A stretch of DNA of 62,843 nucleotides, from positions 1 through 62,843 of the forward strand of contig NZ_JAFNLL010000047.1 of the NCBI RefSeq assembly GCF_017368795.1, given 5' to 3'. The first letter of the stretch is position 1, and every line of letters starts with the position of its first letter. The stretch comes from Arthrobacter cavernae (GTDB lineage: Bacteria; Actinomycetota; Actinomycetes; Actinomycetales; Micrococcaceae). Under the pieces are notes generated by a model. It made no database searches. It was not told the origin of the DNA and was given only the letters and a program-made list of their open reading frames with translations. Positions 50,126-56,169 of the stretch are shown piece by piece. The position numbers and the translations under genes are program-made.

Positions 50126-50625
50126 CCAAAGACCTTTTCGAAGTCGCTGCCCGGCACTGTTGGCTTGGCCAACACAAAGCCGGAAAGCCGGTAAGCCACC
50201 TCTTCGGCGGCCTTTTCCATGTCATTCCATTGAGGGGATCGCGCAAGCATCCGCTTGATGCCCTTCGTCCGGCCTACGTGATTGAAGACTGACGGCATGG
50301 AAGCGGCGAGCCCTTCGCACCCTTGATGCTGAAGGAGGATATGGCCAAACTCATGGCAGATCACGTGCATTCGGTGCAACTCGGAAAGTCCGCTCCGGAC
50401 GAGCACAAGAGAGCGATGCGCTGATTCAACCCAAAGCCCCGACACTCCGGACAGGACGTGGCCAGGGACCTCACGAATGACGACTGGCTTACCGTGGGCC
50501 AAGGAGACCCCCTGAAGAAGTGCTTCGAAGGTGATTTGCTCTGGCAGGGTCAGCATGGAAACGGCTACTTGGGGCGACAAGCCACTGTCCAGGGCCGCGC
50601 TACTCCCGGGCATCGTCGGTGACAC
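50122..50625 (-). CDS. ImmA/IrrE-type metallo-endopeptidase
   Basis: The 167-residue protein starts at GTG 50625 behind GGGGAAGAA. The zinc motif CHEFGHILLQH is clear in the centre (HExxH), preceded by GLSELHRMHVI. In mobile elements ImmA cuts the XRE-type repressor ImmR to switch on the element; in Deinococcus IrrE cleaves DdrO. Here it is the first gene of a cassette that ends with an XRE-type regulator gene, an arrangement that predicts the same switch logic with a membrane sensor in between. Confidence 0.85.
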   Translation of the reverse strand: MSPTMPGSSAALDSGLSPQVAVSMLTLPEQITFEALLQGVSLAHGKPVVIREVPGHVLSGVSGLWVESAHRSLVLVRSGLSELHRMHVICHEFGHILLQHQGCEGLAASMPSVFNHVGRTKGIKRMLARSPQWNDMEKAAEEVAYRLSGFVLAKPTVPGSDFEKVFG

Positions 50626-50648
50626 TTCTTCCCCAACTTTTACTAAAC

Positions 50649-50677
50649 GTCACACATGACTCACGCATGTGTGACTA
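50649..50677. promoter_or_regulatory. 14-base site, copy 2, within a 10-bp inverted repeat upstream of the ImmA cassette
   Basis: TCACGCATGTGTGA (50661-50674) is identical to copy 1. It is embedded in GTCACACATG (50649-50658) and CATGTGTGAC (50666-50675), a perfect inverted repeat. It ends about 25 bases upstream of the peptidase start, the proper place for an operator of the operon. Confidence 0.7.
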
Positions 50678-50817
50678 GACTATTCTCTGACTTAGATCCC
50701 CCAGGCTTCTAAGTTCAGGATGACATGAAGAGCCGGCCTAGCATCAAATCAACAAGAACGCTTGCCACGGGAAGGGACGAGGAATTGCCGCCAGGATCGA
50801 AGCGCTACTCGCCGAGC

Positions 50818-50961
50818 AGCGGCGCCCTCAAACATGCCAGGGACGAACCCCGGAGCATCGCTGACGGCATCGCTTCCGACGTCCGCGCCCTCGTGCGTGT
50901 CTCTCACGAGCGGGCACCAGTCACCGGATCCGCCCGCTACGAAGCGTTCCGACCGGCGGCA
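50818..50961 (+). pseudogene. Relic of the C-terminus of a MinD/ParA-like conjugation ATPase
   Basis: The frame reads GALKHARDEPRSIADGIASD, VRALVRVSHERAPVTGS and ARYEAFRPAA. It aligns with the end of the protein at 44420-45817 (GEALKRAKDEARRIADGFAP and so on) at roughly every second residue. The catalytic part is absent. It stays open into the following RHH-like gene, so a fusion start at 50725 should be ignored. Confidence 0.65.
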
Positions 50962-51006
50962 TCTAGAGAGTGTCCAACGACACGCCAGGCCAATCGATCC
51001 CACGAA

Positions 51007-51024
51007 AGCGTTAGCCTTAACGCT
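51007..51024. promoter_or_regulatory. Inverted repeat just upstream of the RHH-like gene
   Basis: AGCGTTA (51007-51013) and TAACGCT (51018-51024) pair around GCCT; an overlapping GTTAGC/GCTAAC pair is also present. The repeat ends 12 bases before the ATG at 51037 and probably is an autoregulatory operator. Confidence 0.55.
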
Positions 51025-51036
51025 AACTTTTCTTGT

Positions 51037-51279
51037 ATGACTACCTCACTTCGCCGTAAGCGCGGGACAGCAAAGGACAATGTCCAGCTGGTGACGTCTG
51101 TCCCTCTGGAAGATAAAGAACTCGTATTCGAGATTGGCCGCAAGGCTGGCATGTCCGTGAGCGAGGCAATGGAAGTGGTCCTCAAGCACATTCGGACGGA
51201 GATTCAGTCCGACGGTCTGCCTGCGTGGTTCGACCGTGAACAACTCCAAGGAGCTCTGCCTATCGCTAAGGCAAGTTAA
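51037..51279 (+). CDS. Small RHH-like DNA-binding protein upstream of rep
   Basis: The start ATG at 51037 gives 80 residues; the longer frame to 50725 is the relic of another gene. The protein reads NVQLVTSVPLEDKELVFEIG and RKAGMSVSEAMEVVLKHIR, a strand-helix-helix arrangement compatible with ribbon-helix-helix repressors (CopG-like). It sits directly before the rep leader and is a good candidate for copy-number control. A rho-independent-like hairpin follows. Confidence 0.65.
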   Translation: MTTSLRRKRGTAKDNVQLVTSVPLEDKELVFEIGRKAGMSVSEAMEVVLKHIRTEIQSDGLPAWFDREQLQGALPIAKAS

Positions 51280-51284
51280 ACCAA

Positions 51285-51308
51285 GAAGGCCCGCTTTCGC
51301 GGGCCTTC
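51285..51308 (+). terminator. Hairpin after the RHH-like gene
   Basis: GAAGGCCCGC (51285-51294) pairs perfectly with GCGGGCCTTC (51299-51308) around TTTC. It lies six bases after the stop codon. The following AAAAAG gives a T-run only on the opposite strand, so it may also stop antisense transcription from the rep leader. Confidence 0.7.
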
Positions 51309-51320
51309 AAAAAGTATGTC

Positions 51321-51388
51321 GTTCAGATCCTTATCTTGGCGGATCACGATCTGAACTGAACCGAACACCTACGAGTAGGTGTCCTTTT
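51321..51388 (+). promoter_or_regulatory. Hairpin-rich leader of the rep gene
   Basis: GTTCAGATC (51321-51329) pairs with GATCTGAAC (51348-51356). A second hairpin, ACACCTAC-GA-GTAGGTGT (51365-51382), is followed by TTTT (51385-51388). The order, one alternative stem and then a terminator-like stem just before the start of the replication gene, is what is expected of attenuation or antisense RNA copy control. Confidence 0.6.
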
Positions 51389-51419
51389 GCGTACCCTCCT
51401 GGAAGGAGCTACGGCCTTA

Positions 51420-53276
51420 ATGCTACAGGCAATGCCCTCGTCGTCAACACATGAACGCCCGAGTGTCGCCTATCAAGGATCTCCCAAGGAGGCCTGGGCG
51501 GCGCTGGCGCCCCTTATCGCGGGGCAGCCGACGTACCGTATTGGCCGGTGGATCGGCGATCGATTCCAGTACCCGCGCCCTCAGAATCCGCCGAGAATAT
51601 CGGTAGCCTTGCCCGAGCGGCCGGCAGCTGTCGTGGTCCACGGAGTTGATGGGTCCGTAGCCACCGTCTGTCTTGACTTGGATACGTCCAAAGCCGCAAG
51701 AGCCGTGGTGGATCAGGACGCTGTCCGGTTGGGCAGGCTCTTGGCGGAGTGCGGTCTACGTTGGGTGGAGGATTTCTCGCCCAGCGGAGGCCGCCATCTC
51801 TACGTCCCCTTGGTCGAGCGCATGGACGGCGCAGTTGTGCGTGAGCTCGTTGAGGCGATGACATTGCTGGCTCCGAGCCTTGATCCAGGCCCGCATCAGA
51901 ACGTTTCTGACGGTTGCATCCGTGTTCCGGGATCGGTCCACAAGTCTGGTGGCCACCAGGTATTACTCACTCCCTTGGCGGCGGCCTACGACGTCCTGCG
52001 CCGCCGCAACCCCGCTGCCGCCGTGGACCGCCTGCTCACTGCGCTCACACCGGAGCTGCACCGCACTCGGGAACTGAAAGCCCGCAATGCCAAAATGGCC
52101 AACCGCGCCATGCAGATGCCTGCAACCGCCTCTGACCCTCTTTCGGGAAGCGAGTCCACACTGCGTCGGGTTGCCCGTACCGGCCTGTACGACACGGCCC
52201 GGTACAAGGGCCCGTCTGAGGCCCGGATGGCGGTGCTGAACCACTTCGCCGCCTGTGGTTGGACCCTGGAGCAGGTCCAGCGGGAACTCGCTGGCCAGTT
52301 CCCGGGCCTGGCGGCCCTGTACGGGAGCCAGGCCCGGCAGGAGCGGCTCCTGCACCGGGAATGGGCCAGGGCCTGCGCCTGGATCCAAAAACCAGCCACC
52401 CCTCAGCGGGGGGCAAAGCATGCGTTTATTAACAACACAAGCCTCCCTGAACCCACCGGGGGGGGAGGAATCTCCAGCAGCAAAGCTGCTGTCCACCAGC
52501 TGGTGAACGACGTTGAGAACGTTCTGTATGCGGTCCTGGACCACCGGCTTAAGGACCGCGGCCGGGAAGGCCTGGGGCTGCGGTTGCTGCTGCGGGCGAT
52601 CCTGGGCTACATGCGCACGATGGAGACCGATGTGCTGGATGTAGGGTGCCGGACGCTGGCCACGGCGCTGGGCAAACACCACGTCACGATCGCCCGGCTC
52701 CTGCCGGTCCTGGTGACGGCTTCCGATGGGATTCTGGTTAAGGTCGCCGAGGGGCGCCGGCGCACGGCGGACGTCTACCTAGTCCAGCTGCCGGCCGCGT
52801 ACCGGGAGCTGGCGCGGGAGCTGAGCTGGCGCAGGGGCAAGATCCACGGGATTCGGCCGGTTTTCCGCGGGCTTGGGGACCCTGCGGCTTTGGTGTACGA
52901 AGCCATCGAACGCGGCCGCCACGCCCCCACCGGCGCCGAGATCATCCGTTCCACCGGGCTGAGCCGCTCGGCCGTGGAAACGGCCCTGGCCGACATGGCC
53001 GCGCTGGACATGATTGCCCGTCAGGACCGGAGCTGGAGGGTGAATCCGGCAGTAGGCCTCCTGGATCTGGCCAGGCGTCTGGGTGTGATGGAGGAGGTGT
53101 CCGCGCAGATCAGCCGGCACCGCCGGGAGCGGGCCGCCTGGCATGCTTGGCTGGACCGCCACCTGGTTCCGGACCTAGCCGAATACGAGGTCCACGACGT
53201 CGAGGTTGATGAGTACTGGCTGCCGCCCTCTCCCGATGACCCCGGGCTGGCGCACCGGATATGGTACGCGGCCTAA
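51420..53276 (+). CDS. Plasmid replication protein with AEP primase-like domain
   Basis: The start is taken as ATG 51420 (GGAAGGAG upstream); TTG 51387 and ATG 51432 are alternatives. The roughly 618-residue protein has an archaeo-eukaryotic primase-type N-terminal domain: TVCLDLDTSKAARAVVDQDA (DxD metal motif), SPSGGRHLYVPL (SGxxH-like) and VSDGCIRVPGSVHKSGGHQV. The middle holds WTLEQVQRELAGQFPGL. The C-terminal half has two winged-helix-like segments (DVLDVGCRTLATALGKHHVT and GAEIIRSTGLSRSAVETALA). These proteins prime and initiate plasmid replication. It is the apparently functional replicon of this plasmid, unlike the broken RepA/RepB at 31 kb. Confidence 0.8.
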   Translation: MLQAMPSSSTHERPSVAYQGSPKEAWAALAPLIAGQPTYRIGRWIGDRFQYPRPQNPPRISVALPERPAAVVVHGVDGSVATVCLDLDTSKAARAVVDQDAVRLGRLLAECGLRWVEDFSPSGGRHLYVPLVERMDGAVVRELVEAMTLLAPSLDPGPHQNVSDGCIRVPGSVHKSGGHQVLLTPLAAAYDVLRRRNPAAAVDRLLTALTPELHRTRELKARNAKMANRAMQMPATASDPLSGSESTLRRVARTGLYDTARYKGPSEARMAVLNHFAACGWTLEQVQRELAGQFPGLAALYGSQARQERLLHREWARACAWIQKPATPQRGAKHAFINNTSLPEPTGGGGISSSKAAVHQLVNDVENVLYAVLDHRLKDRGREGLGLRLLLRAILGYMRTMETDVLDVGCRTLATALGKHHVTIARLLPVLVTASDGILVKVAEGRRRTADVYLVQLPAAYRELARELSWRRGKIHGIRPVFRGLGDPAALVYEAIERGRHAPTGAEIIRSTGLSRSAVETALADMAALDMIARQDRSWRVNPAVGLLDLARRLGVMEEVSAQISRHRRERAAWHAWLDRHLVPDLAEYEVHDVEVDEYWLPPSPDDPGLAHRIWYAA

Positions 53277-53800
53277 CTGCGGGTGTCCGGGCGGCGGGTC
53301 CAGCGTTCGTGTGCGGACTGGCGCGACATGCCTGTGTCCCGCCCGATGTCGGCCCAGCTGGCTCCGGCGGTCCTGGCCGCCGCCACGGCCTGGTTGAGCC
53401 GCTCCAAGGCTCGTGCATGGTTGCGGGCGGCCATGTCCACCTCCCACGACGCCACATGGCACCGCCATTCCTGCAGGATGGCATCCTCCACCGCGACCGG
53501 CGGGGTCGCGAAACCATCAAACGCGACGTAGGCGCGGCGCTTGGACAGATTGGCCTGGGCAGAGGACCGGACCCGGTCCCACCGCACACCCTGCCAACCG
53601 CACTCACACGCCCCTTGCCAGCCAACGACATCCTTGTCAGGCACGAGCTCGTGGCCCCGGAGGACCTCATCCCGGGGATAGCGGCCCGTGACGCCCTCGA
53701 CCAGGACACCGGCACCGGTGACGGCCCGCGCCACCCGCCCGTCAGGCACCACACAACCCGCCCGGCCCTCATGGAAGCCATCACCCACATCCCAGCCCAC
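53273..53800 (-). CDS. Hypothetical DNA-binding protein converging on rep
   Basis: The start is GTG 53800 with GAGGAG six bases upstream; 175 residues. It has a possible zinc-knuckle-like CECGWQGVRW segment, then YVAFDGFATPPVAVEDAILQ, and a C-terminal helix-turn-helix (RTAGASWADIGRDTGMSRQS) of the type seen in RepB or Mlr-like plasmid proteins. The 3' end overlaps the rep stop on the other strand by four bases. A palindromic region lies directly upstream. It is probably a plasmid regulator; the exact role is unknown. Confidence 0.65.
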   Translation of the reverse strand: MGWDVGDGFHEGRAGCVVPDGRVARAVTGAGVLVEGVTGRYPRDEVLRGHELVPDKDVVGWQGACECGWQGVRWDRVRSSAQANLSKRRAYVAFDGFATPPVAVEDAILQEWRCHVASWEVDMAARNHARALERLNQAVAAARTAGASWADIGRDTGMSRQSAHERWTRRPDTRS

Positions 53801-53813
53801 GAATCACTCCTCA

Positions 53814-53858
53814 ATGTCGGGGTTTCCTCACGAAAGCATGTCAGGAAACCCTGACATG
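53814..53858. promoter_or_regulatory. Nested inverted repeats upstream of the 53273-53800 gene
   Basis: CATGTCAGG (53837-53845) pairs perfectly with CCTGACATG (53850-53858). ATGTCGGGGTTTCCT (53814-53828) pairs with AGGAAACCCTGACAT (53843-53857) with one mismatch. The two structures exclude each other, suggesting either an operator array or an RNA switch for the gene starting at 53800. Confidence 0.6.
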
Positions 53859-53970
53859 ATCCTTATCCATGCCAATGAGGGCACCATTTGGACCTCGCTG
53901 GCCCCGGGACGTCATGGGCCCCATCGGGTCCTAGGAGCTTAACCCCGAGGAACGAAGATCGCTTTCGCTG

Positions 53971-54010
53971 GTTGTTCATTAAATACGTCATGACATATTT
54001 AATGAACAAC
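53971..54010. repeat. Centromere-like palindrome 1 (40 bp)
   Basis: GTTGTTCATTAAATA (53971-53985) and its exact complement (53996-54010) flank the core CGTCATGACA. Only one base pair of the 40-bp palindrome is mismatched. The core is shared with palindromes 2 and 3 upstream of parA. Confidence 0.8.
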
Positions 54011-54109
54011 GGTGCAGGCCTCTGCTGCGAGCCCAAGAAGTAGCCACTCGGTGTGGGAGTTGAAGAGACCCCAGGAAGTGGAGTGGCATGTCCGAGCACG
54101 TGAGGCCCC

Positions 54110-54145
54110 CAGTAATTCAATACGTCATGACGTATTGAATTACTG
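54110..54145. repeat. Centromere-like palindrome 2 (36 bp, perfect)
   Basis: CAGTAATTCAATACGTCA (54110-54127) and its exact reverse complement (54128-54145) form a perfect 36-bp palindrome centred on TCATGA, with core ATACGTCATGACGTAT. Confidence 0.85.
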
Positions 54146-54287
54146 ATGAGTGTCGATGACGTTTGACGTGATGGCCGAACGCGAAAGTCCCCATATGCTG
54201 ACGGCCCCCCTCCGGTCAGCAGGAGACTACAAGGCATGCGGCGCCCGGTCATGGAGTCGCAGTCTGCTCTCATCACTCAATAATTAA

Positions 54288-54303
54288 ATACGTCATGATG
54301 TAT
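54288..54303. repeat. Centromere-like palindrome 3 (core only)
   Basis: ATACGTCATGATGTAT matches the shared core of palindromes 1 and 2 with one mismatch. It is the copy nearest to parA. Confidence 0.7.
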
Positions 54304-54308
54304 TGATT

Positions 54309-54342
54309 GACAGACGGATTGACATATGTCCGTCCGTCTGCC
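54309..54342. promoter_or_regulatory. Operator-like inverted repeat in the parA leader
   Basis: GACAGACGGA (54309-54318) and TCCGTCTGCC (54333-54342) match in nine of ten positions. The CCGTCT/AGACGG units recur in the palindrome after parB (55498-55527), so both may be bound by the RHH ParB-type protein. Confidence 0.55.
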
Positions 54343-54379
54343 AATCTGTCTGGAGATAATTTGCAACGAGAGGATCGAC

Positions 54380-55150
54380 GTGAAAGTCACGGCAGTAGGC
54401 AATCGCAAGGGCGGGGTCGGTAAAACGTCCGTGACCCTCGGCCTGGCCACCGGCCTCCGGCTCATCGGGAAGAAGGTCTTGGTCATTGATCTGGACCCGC
54501 AGGCCAACGTCACAGAAGCGTTGGAAGGAACTGGAGAGTTCGATGTCTTTGATGTGCTCTATGGAGGCGAAGCTGGCACTCTCGGGCAGGCCATTACGGA
54601 AACATCCTGGTCAGGAATCGATCTGATCCCCAGCTCGGAATCTCTAGCGCGGCTGGAGTCTGAATCAATGCTGACGCCTGAGCTGCGGCTTAAGACGGCG
54701 GCATGGGGAGCGGATGAGCTCTCAGAATACGACCACATCCTCATCGACTTGCCTCCCGCCCTCGGCCGCTTGACGCTGAACGGCCTGATCTGGGCGGACC
54801 GGGTCTTGGCTGTCACTGAGCCTGCAGCATTCTCGGTGAAAGGAGTCACCGAGTTCCTGGAAACAGTCAAGAAGGTCAAGTCCTTGCCCCATTTGAACCC
54901 CGCTTTGGAATTCATGGGCATCATCATCAACAAGACGAGCTCACCCCTGACCTCCGAACACGCCTTTCAAATCGGTGAACTTGAAGGGACCTATGGCAGC
55001 GATATTAAGACGCCACATCTTCCACTCAGAACTGCGATGCAGGACTCGGTCAGTACTCGATCGCCACTGACCAAGCTCAGCGGCAGAGGAGCAGCCATCA
55101 TGACGGAAAAATTCGTGGCACACGCACGGTTCTTGGACGGAGCGAAGTAG
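54380..55150 (+). CDS. parA: ParA-type plasmid partition ATPase
   Basis: The start is GTG 54380 with GAGAGG six bases upstream; 256 residues. The N-terminus VKVTAVGNRKGGVGKTSVTL holds the deviant Walker A KGGVGKT with the signature Lys. Walker A' is VLVIDLDPQANVTEAL and Walker B HILIDLPPALG. The protein lacks an N-terminal helix-turn-helix, as in type Ib partition ATPases, whose partners are RHH proteins, exactly what is encoded next. It moves plasmid copies apart on the nucleoid. The stop is directly followed by the parB-type start. Confidence 0.92.
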   Translation: MKVTAVGNRKGGVGKTSVTLGLATGLRLIGKKVLVIDLDPQANVTEALEGTGEFDVFDVLYGGEAGTLGQAITETSWSGIDLIPSSESLARLESESMLTPELRLKTAAWGADELSEYDHILIDLPPALGRLTLNGLIWADRVLAVTEPAAFSVKGVTEFLETVKKVKSLPHLNPALEFMGIIINKTSSPLTSEHAFQIGELEGTYGSDIKTPHLPLRTAMQDSVSTRSPLTKLSGRGAAIMTEKFVAHARFLDGAK

Positions 55151-55501
55151 TTGGCGCTGGAGAGAAAGTCGTCTATCCGAAAAGTACCCACTGCTGATGT
55201 CGTTGAAGTGCTTACATCGACGGATCCTAGGAGCGTAGCGGAAACTACTAGTGCCGAGCGCACTGAGCCAGCTGAAAAGCGAAGAGAGCAGGCTACGCCC
55301 GCCTCCCAGCAGGCAGGGGAAACAGGCCCATCCCTAAAGCGTCCCGGACCGGGCCGGCCCCGGAGTAAGCGCAGGATGGAGCCGTTTTCGTCAAAGATTG
55401 AAATCAACCTCCGTGACGAACTCGATGCCTACCTTGATGAAACCGGGATCACCATCATCGACTTCTTGGATGAGGCCATTCGGGACAGGCTCCGACGTTA
55501 A
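55151..55501 (+). CDS. RHH ParB-type centromere-binding protein
   Basis: The start is TTG directly after the parA stop; 116 residues. The first 75 residues are disordered and charged (EPAEKRREQATPASQQAGE), typical of the ParA-stimulating arm. The C-terminal 40 (FSSKIEINLRDELDAYLDET, ITIIDFLDEAIRDRL) form a ribbon-helix-helix domain. Such proteins bind centromere repeats and repress their own operon. The stop codon lies inside a 30-bp palindrome. Confidence 0.82.
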   Translation: MALERKSSIRKVPTADVVEVLTSTDPRSVAETTSAERTEPAEKRREQATPASQQAGETGPSLKRPGPGRPRSKRRMEPFSSKIEINLRDELDAYLDETGITIIDFLDEAIRDRLRR

Positions 55502-55527
55502 TAAATCCGTCTAGACAGATTTATTAA
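55498..55527. promoter_or_regulatory. 30-bp near-perfect palindrome overlapping the parB stop
   Basis: TTAATAAATC and GATTTATTAA flank CGTCTAGACA, with one mismatched pair in all. It contains the CCGTCT and AGACAG units seen before parA. It could act as a second binding site of the RHH protein or as a terminator for the par operon. Confidence 0.65.
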
Positions 55528-55638
55528 TATCCTTAGTACATGCGAAGGCTCAGATGACCGTGTTCGGGGTCCGAGAAGGATCGGTACGGAATTCACACCG
55601 CGAAGCGTTCGGCGATCTCGGTTGTCGTGTGTGTCCCC

Positions 55639-55764
55639 CGCCAGGTGCACGACATCGCCAAGACCATCGACGTCAGCGAGGCCACCGTCATTCGTGACCT
55701 CGCCCGGCAACGGAAAAGCCTGCAGACCGCGCCGGGCCAGTCCGGGGCTGAGAAGGAGGGCTGA
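55639..55764 (+). pseudogene. Helix-turn-helix fragment
   Basis: The frame reads QVHDIAKTIDVSEATVIRDL and ARQRKSLQTAPGQSG, then TGA. This is a clear helix-turn-helix with a basic tail. No start codon is present; upstream codons are open but non-homologous. It is likely the end of a decayed regulator. Confidence 0.5.
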
Positions 55765-55770
55765 TCGGAG

Positions 55771-56103
55771 ATGCGGCGGATTACGCCACTGGTCTGGCTG
55801 CGGATGGCATTCGTTTCTTTCGTCGCGGTCGCGGTCACTTTCATGATCGGGGCCTGGGCCGGAGGCCACGAGGTCGACGAGACCTGTGCGGCCAGGGGTC
55901 AAACGTACGACAGCGGCTACCGGAGCGAGAACTGGCAGGAACCGAGCCGGATCTTTCCGATGCACAACAAGTGCAACGCCGCCTATGACCTGGTCCCCTC
56001 TTGGATCAATCCTGCCCTGGTGATCTTCGCCGTCCTCATGGTGGCGTTCGTCATCGCTGTGGTCGTCTCCGTCGTCAATGCAGTGAGAACCCCGCCAGGG
56101 TAA
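55771..56103 (+). CDS. Small membrane protein with conserved Cys pair
   Basis: The 110-residue protein has two membrane helices (MAFVSFVAVAVTFMIGAWAG and LVIFAVLMVAFVIAVVVSVV). The roughly 55-residue outer loop carries two Cys (ETCAARGQTYD and HNKCNAAYDL) that could form a disulphide. The ATG follows GATCGGAG. Orientation and position suggest it belongs with the downstream small gene and helicase. The role is unknown. Confidence 0.6.
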   Translation: MRRITPLVWLRMAFVSFVAVAVTFMIGAWAGGHEVDETCAARGQTYDSGYRSENWQEPSRIFPMHNKCNAAYDLVPSWINPALVIFAVLMVAFVIAVVVSVVNAVRTPPG

Positions 56104-56169
56104 AGCCGCGGCTGTTAATCCGCCGGTGCCTTCGCTAGCGTGGAGGCAAACGGAGGGGAACAGGCGCAC

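Noticed and set aside
50725..51279. A single 184-codon gene
   Set aside because: The first third is a relic of another gene and the inverted repeat and ATG at 51037 define the real small protein.
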